A stretch of DNA of 13,235 nucleotides from UMGS1124 sp045613165 (lineage in GTDB: Bacteria; Bacillota_I; Bacilli_A; RF39; UBA660): the NCBI GenBank assembly GCA_045613165.1, contig JAZLAK010000020.1, positions 1-13,235 of the forward strand. The letters are read 5' to 3'. This document shows, in pieces, positions 1 through 6,790 of the stretch. The position numbers were made by a program, and so were the translations under genes. Each line of letters opens with the position of its first letter. The first letter of the stretch is position 1. Under the pieces are notes generated by a model. The model was not told the origin of the DNA and did no database searches. It saw only the letters and a program-made list of their open reading frames with translations.

Positions 1-266
1 CAAAAGAAGAAATAACATTAGAATGTGAAAATACAGTAACAAGTAAAATTGGAATATTAACAAAAGAAGAGTTAATATATGCAGGTTCATCAATAGAAGG
101 ATCAAATAATAATCATTATTTAGTATCTGAAGGTGAATATATGACATATCCAATTTTAGAAACAATAGAAAACAATATGGGAATAAGACCATCAATAGTA
201 ATAGATAAAGAAGTGTTATATGCAACTGGTGACGGAACAATTGATAATCCTTATATTATTTATTAG
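1..266 (+). CDS. C-terminal fragment of a probable surface protein
   Basis: Reading from base 3, an open frame of 87 codons ends with TAG at 264-266; the start lies upstream of the window. The visible protein ends in a segment reading GIRPSIVID, then LYATGDGTIDNPYIIY. In low-GC gut Bacilli, tails of this form (G[IV]RP, then GDGT..NPYI at the extreme C terminus) are common on large exported or prepilin-like surface proteins; that is recalled family knowledge, not a search result. No membrane segment or sorting signal is seen here. Codons are markedly A-ending (ACA, ATA, GTA, TCA, GGA), unlike the T-ending style of lepB downstream but like the surface gene at 12814. A terminator follows directly, so it is not co-transcribed with lepB. 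Surface role moderately likely; exact family unknown. Confidence 0.6.
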   Translation, partial: KEEITLECENTVTSKIGILTKEELIYAGSSIEGSNNNHYLVSEGEYMTYPILETIENNMGIRPSIVIDKEVLYATGDGTIDNPYIIY

Positions 267-271
267 TAAGT

Positions 272-298
272 AAAGATAGTTTATTAAACTATCTTTTT
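272..298 (+). terminator. Intrinsic terminator after the 5' surface gene
   Basis: An 11-bp perfect stem (272-282 with 286-296) with a three-base ATT loop runs into a short T tract. It begins six bases after the TAG stop of the upstream gene and separates it from lepB. Confidence 0.85.
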
Positions 299-309
299 AT
301 ATGTATTTT

Positions 310-332
310 TGTTATAATTAGTTTATGGTGAT
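310..332 (+). promoter_or_regulatory. Extended -10 promoter and ribosome binding site of lepB
   Basis: TGTTATAAT at 310-318 is an extended -10 element (TGn plus consensus TATAAT) with no good -35 box upstream, as expected for extended -10 promoters. The predicted RNA start near 325 leaves a leader of about a dozen bases. GGTGAT at 327-332 lies four bases before the ATG and matches the downstream half of the full Shine-Dalgarno AAGGAGGTGAT. Confidence 0.65.
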
Positions 333-336
333 ATAA

Positions 337-867
337 ATGGAAAAAAATGATAAAGATATAAATAAAAAACATACTATTAAAGATAGTTTAAAAGAATTAA
401 TTCCTTATGTTGTAGTTATACTTGTTGTAGTATTAATAAGAACATTTTTGATAACACCTATTAAAGTTAATGGTACTAGTATGGTTGAAACTTTACAACA
501 TGGCGATACAATGATTTTAAATAAAATAAGTATGAAGTTTAGGAGTATTAAACGTTTTGAAATAGTAGTTATTAAAACAAGTGATTCTTATTTAATAAAA
601 AGAGTTATTGGATTACCTGGTGAAAGTATAGAATATAAAGATGGTAAATTATATATAAATGATAAAGAATATAAAGATCCACATTATAAAGATAATACAT
701 TAGATTTTGAAAAAGTAGAAATTCCTAAAGGTTGTTACTTTGTTATGGGAGATAATAGAGGGGATTCTATAGATAGTAGAATAATAGGTCCAGTAAAAAA
801 GGATAATATATTAGGTACAACAAAATTAATAATTTTTCCTATAAGTGATATAGGTATAGCTAAATAA
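337..867 (+). CDS. lepB: Signal peptidase I (S26A, Ser/Lys type)
   Basis: This is a membrane-bound protease that removes signal peptides from exported proteins. The 176-residue protein has a charged N terminus, one membrane segment at about residues 22-39, then the catalytic Ser48 in GTSM, the general base Lys88 in YLIKRVIGLPGE, and box E GDNRGDSIDSR at 138-148. Ser plus Lys marks the bacterial P type, not the Ser/His ER type to which SipW belongs. Length is normal for Gram-positive SipS-like enzymes. It has its own extended -10 promoter and terminator, so it appears monocistronic. In many Firmicutes lepB lies directly beside rbgA and rnhB; here three unrelated genes separate them. Its substrates may include the exported proteins encoded nearby. 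Assignment is firm. Confidence 0.95.
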   Translation: MEKNDKDINKKHTIKDSLKELIPYVVVILVVVLIRTFLITPIKVNGTSMVETLQHGDTMILNKISMKFRSIKRFEIVVIKTSDSYLIKRVIGLPGESIEYKDGKLYINDKEYKDPHYKDNTLDFEKVEIPKGCYFVMGDNRGDSIDSRIIGPVKKDNILGTTKLIIFPISDIGIAK

Positions 868-884
868 TTTATTTTTATAAAATG

Positions 885-912
885 AAAGGTGTTAAAAGTA
901 GCATCTTTTTTA
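885..912 (+). terminator. Probable terminator of lepB
   Basis: A 10-bp stem with two G-T wobbles (885-894 with 899-908) and an AAAG loop is followed by a T-rich stretch. It lies 17 bases after the lepB stop and before the promoter of the next gene. Confidence 0.7.
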
Positions 913-927
913 TTTGTATTTAAAATA

Positions 928-951
928 TGATATACTTTTATTAGTGGTGAT
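928..951 (+). promoter_or_regulatory. Extended -10 promoter and RBS of the HEPN-like gene
   Basis: TGATATACT at 928-936 fits an extended -10 element. GGTGAT at 946-951 serves as Shine-Dalgarno, three bases before the ATG at 955. Short spacing of this kind recurs in the window wherever GGTGA(T) is used. Confidence 0.5.
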
Positions 952-954
952 TTT

Positions 955-2421
955 ATGAAGATAACTGATTTAGTAAAAAAATATAAGCAAAATGATAATA
1001 AAGATAGAGAATTTGTTGAAGTTTTAAATGAAATTGCTAATTATGTAATGTATGAGCAAGCTATTGTAAAGAAAGATAATGATGGTAATAATTCTACAAT
1101 TAAATATATTTATAATGAAAAATCTTATAAGTTTATAAATTATTTCTTTTCTAAAATAGAGTTTTTATCTAAACCAGTTATAGGTTCTGCTAAGAAAGTT
1201 AATATTAAAAATTTACCTGATGAATATAAATATGAAAGTAAACATGTTATTCCTTTTAGTGATAAAGTTTATTTATTAGATAAAATTAAAGATTCATTTA
1301 TGCATTTAAATGGAGATGAAACTTTATATGAAATTGATTATAATGAGAAAGTAATATTAATTAAGAATATAACTCCTATGTATTCATTAGAATGTAAAAT
1401 TCCTTTTAAAGATTTATATGTTTTTAATAGAACTATTAAATATTATTATGATAATTCTACACCGGCATTAGAGTGGATTGATGAATTTTTTAATGGGAAA
1501 AATAGAATTTATATGAATTCTAAACTTCCTGTTAAAGGACTTAATAAATTTTTTGAGATGAAATTACCATCTAATAGAATAGTTTTGTATGTTCCTGGTA
1601 CAAATTGTTATTTCTTTTATGAAAGAGCTGATAGAGATGGAGTGAAGAAGTTATCAAAAGAGGAGTATGATTCTTATTTTACTGATTCATATATTTCGTT
1701 ATTAATGGCTTCTAAAGATGATATGAATTACCCGTTGCTTGAAAGTCTTTATCAGTTTGATTTTCATTGTGAACATAAAGCTTATGTTCCAAAAATGGAA
1801 TCGATAGTAAATAAGATAATTAGTTTTTATAATTATATTTATAGTAATATAGATTACTTAAATTATAATTTTTTAAAACAGAAGATTTTGGAATTTATTT
1901 ATCATACTAGTCAAAATGGTAAAAAAGATGGTTTATTAGTAGATATTAGTGATGTTAATAATTTAATAGTAAAAAAATATATGAGGAATGCAAGATCACA
2001 TGCTAATAATAAAGGAATTATTGATTCTAATTTTGCTAATGAAGCGATTATTTATTATGATGTTGCGTATAATTCTTTACAAAATAAGATTAGTGATAAA
2101 ACAATTCCTTCTTTTGTTTTGATGGGGAAAAGAAAGGAATTAAATGATTTCTTTGATGAAATTACTGAAAATAGTATGAGCAATCAAGAATTGTATGAAC
2201 GAATTGTTAATGATTTAAGTAATGATAATTATGATTCTTATGAAATGTTTTTACATCAAGTTGAGTTATTTATTGAACAAGCAAAAAAAGATAAAATCGA
2301 ATATTCTGAAGTTTTAAAAGCCCCTATTGGTAATGCTTCTAATTTTGTAGATTTTATTAGAAAGATTATGAAAGGTACTTTTGAATACGAAGAGGGAAAA
2401 GGTATAAAAAGGAAGGTTTAA
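955..2421 (+). CDS. Unknown 488-residue protein with HEPN-like Rx4H motif
   Basis: I do not recognise the family. The protein has no signal peptide or membrane segment and is rich in Lys, Asp, Asn and Tyr. The first roughly 280 residues look mixed alpha/beta, including a strand-rich stretch with LYVPGTNCYFFY at 211-222. The part from about 280 looks helical. At 344-349 it reads RNARSH, preceded by VKKYM and followed by helix-like sequence (ANEAIIYYDVAYNSL). Arg followed by Asn, with His after four intervening residues, is the catalytic signature of HEPN ribonucleases (Rx4-6H with N/D/H after Arg), and HEPN domains are helical. A six-residue motif alone is weak evidence. It has its own promoter, codon use like the housekeeping genes, and precedes a RhuM gene. 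An RNase effector of a defence or toxin system is one possibility; a non-enzymatic structural role is not excluded. Confidence 0.85.
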   Translation: MKITDLVKKYKQNDNKDREFVEVLNEIANYVMYEQAIVKKDNDGNNSTIKYIYNEKSYKFINYFFSKIEFLSKPVIGSAKKVNIKNLPDEYKYESKHVIPFSDKVYLLDKIKDSFMHLNGDETLYEIDYNEKVILIKNITPMYSLECKIPFKDLYVFNRTIKYYYDNSTPALEWIDEFFNGKNRIYMNSKLPVKGLNKFFEMKLPSNRIVLYVPGTNCYFFYERADRDGVKKLSKEEYDSYFTDSYISLLMASKDDMNYPLLESLYQFDFHCEHKAYVPKMESIVNKIISFYNYIYSNIDYLNYNFLKQKILEFIYHTSQNGKKDGLLVDISDVNNLIVKKYMRNARSHANNKGIIDSNFANEAIIYYDVAYNSLQNKISDKTIPSFVLMGKRKELNDFFDEITENSMSNQELYERIVNDLSNDNYDSYEMFLHQVELFIEQAKKDKIEYSEVLKAPIGNASNFVDFIRKIMKGTFEYEEGKGIKRKV

Positions 2422-2452
2422 ATTTATTTGAGTAGAGAAATATAAGTTTATA

Positions 2453-2461
2453 TGTTATAAT
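2453..2461 (+). promoter_or_regulatory. Extended -10 promoter upstream of rhuM
   Basis: TGTTATAAT at 2453-2461 is identical to the extended -10 before lepB. It would give a leader of about 75 bases before the rhuM-like ATG at 2545. No terminator is seen between the HEPN-like gene and rhuM, so read-through is also possible. Confidence 0.45.
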
Positions 2462-2513
2462 TTTTGTACTTGATACTTTATAAGAAAGTGATTTTTAAAT
2501 AGAATCGATTATG

Positions 2514-2538
2514 ACTTAAGAAAAACTTAGGAAAGGAG
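2514..2538 (+). repeat. Imperfect 11-bp tandem repeat overlapping the rhuM RBS
   Basis: ACTTAAGAAAA (2514-2524) is followed immediately by ACTTAGGAAAG (2525-2535), 9 of 11 identical. The second copy runs into the strong Shine-Dalgarno AAAGGAG at 2532-2538, six bases before the ATG. It may be an operator or chance in A-rich DNA. Confidence 0.35.
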
Positions 2539-2544
2539 AACAAT

Positions 2545-3546
2545 ATGCAAGATAATAATTTAATTATATATAAGAATAGTGAAGGAAATATAATTGTTGA
2601 TGCAATATATAAAGACGAGACTTTATGGTTGTCTCAAAAAGGAATGTCTAAAGTATTTGAAGTTGGTGTTCCTGCAATTTCTAAACATCTAAAAAATATA
2701 TTTGATGAAAAAGAACTAGATAAATGTTCAGTTGTTTCCAAAATGGAAATAACTGCAGATGATGGAAAAAATTATAATACTGAAGTATATAGTTTGGATG
2801 CAATAATTGCAGTTGGTTATCGTATTAATTCTAAAAAAGCTACTGAATTTAGGATGTGGGCAACTAAAATATTAAAAGAATATATGACTAAAGGATTTGC
2901 TTTAAACGACGAACGTTTTATAAAAGGTAATAAATATGATACAAAATATTTTGATGAATTACTTGAAAGAATAAAAACAATTAGGGTAAGTGAAAGAATG
3001 TCTTATCAAAAAATTACAGATTTGTTTATTGCTACATCAACTGACTACAATCCAAAGTCAGAAGAGGCATATACATTTTTTAAAATAGTTCAAAACAAAC
3101 TTCATTATGCTATTTCAGGACATACTGCTGCTGAACTTATTTATAGTAGAGCAAATAGTAATAAAGATAATATGGGACTTACATCTTGGAAAAATTCTCC
3201 GGATGGTTTAATATATAAATATGATGTAGTAATTGCTAAAAACTATCTAAATGAAGAAGAACTTAACAAACTAAATGATTTAACTAATATGTTTCTAGTT
3301 TTTGCAGAAGATGAAGCAAAAGAAAGACATATTATGACAATGAATGATTGGATAAATGCAACGGATGATCTATTACAATTCAGGCGAAAACAAATTTTGA
3401 AAGATTTAGGAAAAATATCACATAGACAAGCAGTAGAAAAGGCGGAATGTGAATATGAAAAATATAGAGTTATACAAGACCAAAAATACATTTCTTCTAT
3501 GGATGAATTTTATAATAAATATTTAGAAGAAAGTAATAAAAATTAA
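2545..3546 (+). CDS. rhuM: RhuM-family protein (Virulence_RhuM)
   Basis: The 333-residue protein carries the hallmarks of the RhuM family as I recall them. There is an N-terminal helix-turn-helix-like region at about 28-55 (LSQKGMSKVFEV, then ISKHLKNIF), the block YSLDAIIAVGYRINS at 82-96 leading into EFRMWATKILKEYM, and the C-terminal signature SGHTAAELIYSRA plus NMGLTSW at 191-215. Length is normal and the gene is intact. RhuM was named from a Salmonella pathogenicity island. Its biochemical role is unproven, and homologues often sit in mobile or restriction-modification islands. Glycine is mostly GGA and the RBS is a strong AAAGGAG, both unlike lepB, which suggests acquisition by transfer. 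The next gene starts 16 bases downstream and is probably co-transcribed. Family assignment is firm; function is open. Confidence 0.9.
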   Translation: MQDNNLIIYKNSEGNIIVDAIYKDETLWLSQKGMSKVFEVGVPAISKHLKNIFDEKELDKCSVVSKMEITADDGKNYNTEVYSLDAIIAVGYRINSKKATEFRMWATKILKEYMTKGFALNDERFIKGNKYDTKYFDELLERIKTIRVSERMSYQKITDLFIATSTDYNPKSEEAYTFFKIVQNKLHYAISGHTAAELIYSRANSNKDNMGLTSWKNSPDGLIYKYDVVIAKNYLNEEELNKLNDLTNMFLVFAEDEAKERHIMTMNDWINATDDLLQFRRKQILKDLGKISHRQAVEKAECEYEKYRVIQDQKYISSMDEFYNKYLEESNKN

Positions 3547-3561
3547 GATAGGTGACGTTGT

Positions 3562-3993
3562 ATGAAAATATTAATAATATGTAGTAAAAGATTTTATGGA
3601 AATATACCTAATATAAAAAATAATTTGGAACAAAAAGATATACAAGTGTTTTTACCAAATTGTTATGACGATCCAAAAACTGAAGAGAGAATGTGGAATT
3701 TAGGTAGAGAAAAACATCAGGAGTTTAAAGCACAAATGTATAAACAAAGCGAAGAAACTATAAAAAATATGGATGCAGTATTAGTTTTAAATTTTGATAA
3801 AATAACTGATGAAAAAATCGAAAAAAACTATATAGGTGGTGCGACATTTTTAGAAATATATGATGCATTTAGATTAAATAAAAAAATATATTTATATAAT
3901 GATATTCCAAAAGGAATGTTATATGATGAAATTCAAGGTTTTGATCCTATTATAATAAATGGTAATTTATCTAAGCTAAAGGAGGATTTATAA
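3562..3993 (+). CDS. Nucleoside 2-deoxyribosyltransferase-like small protein
   Basis: The 143-residue cytosolic protein starts with a Rossmann-like strand (MKILIICSKRFYG), has MDAVLVLNFDK at 70-80, and carries GGATFLEIYDAFRLNKKIYLYNDIP near 92-116. The GGATxxE block followed by a hydrophobic K(K)IYL strand resembles the nucleoside 2-deoxyribosyltransferase fold. There a conserved Glu (here Glu98) is the nucleophile attacking the N-glycosidic bond. It may therefore act on nucleosides or nucleotides, but members of this fold include many uncharacterised proteins, and I cannot say which substrate. GGTGAC at 3551-3556 is the RBS. Its TAA overlaps the ATG of rbgA by one base (TAATG), implying translational coupling. 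Its pairing with rhuM upstream suggests an accessory pair, although it could equally be a resident of the rbgA operon. Confidence 0.75.
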   Translation: MKILIICSKRFYGNIPNIKNNLEQKDIQVFLPNCYDDPKTEERMWNLGREKHQEFKAQMYKQSEETIKNMDAVLVLNFDKITDEKIEKNYIGGATFLEIYDAFRLNKKIYLYNDIPKGMLYDEIQGFDPIIINGNLSKLKEDL

Positions 3994-4868
3994 TGAATGA
4001 AGAAAAAAGTTTTTCTAATACTTCCATTAACTGGTTTCCAGGGCATATGCAAAAAACTAAGAGACAAATAAGTGAATTATTGCCTCTTATAGATGTTGTA
4101 TATGAACTAATAGATTCTAGAATACCTTATTCTAGTAAAATAGTTGATATAGATAATACTATAAAGAATAAACCTAGAATATTAATTATGACTAAGTATG
4201 ATTTATGTGATAAAGAAGTAACAAATAAATGGGTTAAGTATTATGAAGATAAGGGATATAAAGTTATTAAGGCTAATTTGAATACAAATGATTCTATTAA
4301 AGATATAGTAAATATTACTAATGAAATGATGAGTGATATAAATTATAAAAGACTTGATAGAGGTATGAAAGAGAAACAAATTAAAGCTTTAGTAGTTGGT
4401 ATCCCTAATGTAGGTAAGAGTACTTTAATTAATAAAATGGTAGGTAAAAAGGTTGCTAATGTTGGTAATAAACCTGGTGTTACTAAAAATTTAGTTTGGT
4501 TAAAAACTAATAGTAATATATTGTTATTAGATACTCCTGGTATATTATGGCCTAAGTTTGATGATCAGGAAGTTGCTCTTAATTTAGCTAGTATGACTGC
4601 TATAAAGAGTGAGGTTTTAGATAAGGATGAGATTGCTATACATATATTAAATAAGTTAGAAAAGTTTTATCCTGATATTTTAAAATTAAGATATAATATA
4701 GATTATATAGATGAAGATCTTTGTGTTACTTATGATGCTATAGGTAAAAAGATAGGTGCTATAATAAGTGGTGGAGAAGTTGATTATAATAGAGTAAGTG
4801 ATTACATATTAAATGATATAAAGAATGAGTATGTAAGTAATATTACTTTTGATAGGATTGATAATTAG
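3993..4868 (+). CDS. rbgA: Ribosome biogenesis GTPase RbgA (YlqF)
   Basis: This circularly permuted GTPase acts late in assembly of the 50S ribosomal subunit. The 291-residue protein opens with the family hallmark INWFPGHMQKT at 12-22. The GTPase motifs follow in permuted order: G4 TKYD at 67-70, G1 GIPNVGKS at 136-143, G2 PGVT at 161-164, and G3 DTPG at 180-183. G4 is usually NKxD; the Thr variant is tolerated in related GTPases such as EngB and should still bind guanine. The C-terminal helical region matches the family's RNA-binding end, and length is normal. A strong AAAGGAGG RBS lies within the 3' end of the preceding gene. The stop overlaps the GTG of rnhB by one base, in the conserved rbgA-rnhB pair. 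Confidence 0.96.
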   Translation: MNEEKSFSNTSINWFPGHMQKTKRQISELLPLIDVVYELIDSRIPYSSKIVDIDNTIKNKPRILIMTKYDLCDKEVTNKWVKYYEDKGYKVIKANLNTNDSIKDIVNITNEMMSDINYKRLDRGMKEKQIKALVVGIPNVGKSTLINKMVGKKVANVGNKPGVTKNLVWLKTNSNILLLDTPGILWPKFDDQEVALNLASMTAIKSEVLDKDEIAIHILNKLEKFYPDILKLRYNIDYIDEDLCVTYDAIGKKIGAIISGGEVDYNRVSDYILNDIKNEYVSNITFDRIDN

Positions 4869-5488
4869 TGGAAGAAATAATAGACAATTTAAAATATGAG
4901 AAAGATTTATATAAAGATGGTATAGAATTAATTGCAGGTGTTGATGAAGTGGGGCGTGGTCCTTTAATTGGGCCGGTTGTTGCTGCTGCAGTTATATTAC
5001 CTAAAAACTATAAATTAGATGGTTTAACAGATTCTAAGAAGTTAACTGAAAAGAAACGCGATATGTATTATGAGATAATAAAACGTGATGCTATTGCTAT
5101 TGGAATAGGTATTAAAGATGAAAATGTTATAGATGAAGTTAATATATATGAAGCTACTAAGTTAGCGATGAAAGAAGCTATAGATAAATTAAATGTTAAA
5201 CCAGAACACATACTTATAGATGCTATGCCATTAGAATTAGATATTCCTACTACTAGTATTATTAAAGGTGATATGAAGAGTGAATCTATTGCTGCTGCTA
5301 GTGTTATAGCAAAAGTTACTAGAGATTCTATGATGTATGAATTAGATAAAAAGTATCCAGAATATGGTTTTGGTAGTCATAAGGGATATCCTACTAAGAA
5401 ACACGTAGAAGCAATAGAAAAATATGGTTTAATTGAAGGGTATAGAAAAACTTATGCTCCAATAAAAGATATGGTTAAGGAGGGTTAA
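4868..5488 (+). CDS. rnhB: Ribonuclease HII
   Basis: RNase HII cleaves RNA in RNA-DNA hybrids and initiates removal of misincorporated ribonucleotides. The 206-residue protein shows AGVDEVGRGPLIGPVVAAA (metal ligands Asp26 and Glu27), DSKKLTEKKR at 55-64, ILIDAM with Asp118, and KGDMKSESIAAASVIAKVTRD with Asp135, completing the DEDD active site. The start is GTG, overlapping the rbgA TAG by one base; the weak AGGA about ten bases upstream suggests coupling with rbgA translation. The end reaches GYRKTYAPIK, a typical C-terminal closure. ftsY follows after one base. Assignment is firm. Confidence 0.96.
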   Translation: MEEIIDNLKYEKDLYKDGIELIAGVDEVGRGPLIGPVVAAAVILPKNYKLDGLTDSKKLTEKKRDMYYEIIKRDAIAIGIGIKDENVIDEVNIYEATKLAMKEAIDKLNVKPEHILIDAMPLELDIPTTSIIKGDMKSESIAAASVIAKVTRDSMMYELDKKYPEYGFGSHKGYPTKKHVEAIEKYGLIEGYRKTYAPIKDMVKEG

Positions 5489-5489
5489 A

Positions 5490-6461
5490 ATGGGACTATT
5501 TGATAAGTTTAAGAGTGTTTTTAAGAAAGAAGATAAAAAGGACTTAGAAAGTTACGATAAGGGGTTAGAAAAGACTAGAAATGAGTTTGTAAGTGAATTA
5601 AATTTATTAGGTATAAAATATAGAAAAGTAACTGATGAATACTTTGATGAATTAGAGAGTTTACTTATAAAAGCTGATATAGGTGTTAAAACAGTATTTG
5701 ATTTTTTAGAAAGATTAAAGAAACGAGTTAAACATGAAAATATCACTGATACAGATAAATTAAAAGAAGTTATTGTAGATGAATTATTTTTAATTTATGT
5801 AGATGGTGATAATTTAAGTGATAAAATAAAAATGAATGATAATGGTCCTACTGTTTTATTATTTGTTGGAGTTAATGGAGTAGGTAAAACTACTACTATT
5901 GGTAAACTAGCTAATAAATATAAGAGTGAAGGTAAAAAAGTTATGCTAATAGCAGGTGATACTTTTAGAGCAGGTGCTGTTGAACAATTAAAAATTTGGG
6001 CTGATAGAACAGATTCTTTATTCTTTGGTAAAGAAAATATTGATCCTGCGGGAGTAATATATGAAGGTTTAGAAATCGCTATTAAAGAGAATGCTGACAT
6101 AGTATTAGTTGATACTGCTGGTAGATTACAAAATAAAGTTAATTTGATGAATGAGTTAGAAAAAATGAACAAAGTAATTGGTAAGCTTATACCTAATGCT
6201 CCTCAAGAAACTTTACTTATTATAGATGCTACAACTGGGCAAAATGGTATATTACAAGCAGAAAGTTTTAAAGAAATTACTAATATAACTGGTATAGTTT
6301 TAACTAAGTTAGATGGTACTGCTAAAGGTGGTATAGTTCTTGCGATTAAAGAAAGTGTTGGTATACCTGTTAAGTTTATTGGACTTGGTGAGGGTATGGA
6401 TGATTTAAAATCATTTGATATAGAAGAATATATTTATGGTTTATTTAAGGATATGATGTAA
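5490..6461 (+). CDS. ftsY: Signal recognition particle receptor FtsY
   Basis: FtsY docks SRP-ribosome complexes at the membrane through a GTPase heterodimer with Ffh. The 323-residue protein has a short, lysine-rich amphipathic start (MGLFDKFKSVFKKEDKK), the helical N domain to about residue 110, then the G domain. The P-loop GVNGVGKT is at 127-134, followed by DTFRAGAVEQLKIW at 157-170, DTAGR at 208-212, TKLDGTAKGG at 272-281 and GLGEGMDDL at 298-306. There is no long acidic A domain, as is common in Gram-positives. The RBS AAGGAGG (5477-5483) lies at the end of rnhB. The stop overlaps the ATG of ylxM by one base. Confidence 0.97.
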   Translation: MGLFDKFKSVFKKEDKKDLESYDKGLEKTRNEFVSELNLLGIKYRKVTDEYFDELESLLIKADIGVKTVFDFLERLKKRVKHENITDTDKLKEVIVDELFLIYVDGDNLSDKIKMNDNGPTVLLFVGVNGVGKTTTIGKLANKYKSEGKKVMLIAGDTFRAGAVEQLKIWADRTDSLFFGKENIDPAGVIYEGLEIAIKENADIVLVDTAGRLQNKVNLMNELEKMNKVIGKLIPNAPQETLLIIDATTGQNGILQAESFKEITNITGIVLTKLDGTAKGGIVLAIKESVGIPVKFIGLGEGMDDLKSFDIEEYIYGLFKDMM

Positions 6462-6745
6462 TGGAAGAAAGAGTATATATTATTTCGCTTTATGATTATT
6501 ATGGTAAATTACTAACTGATAAACAACAAAAGTATTTTGAAGATTATTATTTTGATAATTTAACTATGGATGAGATAGCTGAGAACGATAATGTTAGTAA
6601 GAATGCAGTTAGTAAACAATTGATAAGTATAAAAGAAAAATTAAATTATTATGAAGATATATTGAAATTAAATTATAATAGGGAAATGATTGAAGAAATT
6701 TTAAGTGATACCGAATATTTAAATAAAGTAAGAGAATACATCTAA
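6461..6745 (+). CDS. ylxM: YlxM-family HTH protein associated with SRP genes
   Basis: The 94-residue protein resembles YlxM/p13, a small helix-turn-helix protein encoded with SRP components in Firmicutes and reported in streptococci to modulate the SRP pathway. A sigma-70 region 4-like HTH spans about residues 33-60 (LTMDEIAENDNVSKNAVSKQL), preceded by the family motif LYDYYGKLLTDKQQKYFEDYY (10-30). It overlaps ftsY by one base. ffh, the usual neighbour of ylxM, is not next to it: the operon ends here. The stop codon TAA (6743-6745) lies in the loop of the terminator hairpin, so the last codons form the ascending stem. Confidence 0.9.
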   Translation: MEERVYIISLYDYYGKLLTDKQQKYFEDYYFDNLTMDEIAENDNVSKNAVSKQLISIKEKLNYYEDILKLNYNREMIEEILSDTEYLNKVREYI

Positions 6746-6760
6746 TGATGTATTTTTTTT
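6735..6760 (+). terminator. Terminator of the rbgA-ylxM operon
   Basis: An 8-bp perfect stem (6735-6742 with 6747-6754), TAAT loop and a run of T through 6760. The ascending arm is within the ylxM coding sequence and the loop includes its stop codon. Confidence 0.9.
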
Positions 6761-6765
6761 ATATA

Positions 6766-6790
6766 TAAAAACCTGAGTTTTTATCTCAGG
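6766..6790 (-). terminator. Terminator of the recU-ponA operon
   Basis: Read on the minus strand, CCTGAG and CTCAGG (6785-6790 with 6772-6777) pair around a seven-base loop and are followed by a run of T (A at 6767-6771 on plus). The hairpin abuts the ponA stop codon and faces the ylxM terminator. Confidence 0.88.

Noticed and set aside
3243..3491. Minus-strand open frame of 82 codons inside rhuM
   Set aside because: It lies opposite a well-conserved RhuM region, is rich in Ser/Phe/Cys as expected from antisense of Lys/Glu codons, and has no RBS.
5552..6172. Two minus-strand open frames inside ftsY
   Set aside because: They are shadows of the conserved FtsY N and G domains, with no RBS and no recognisable motif.
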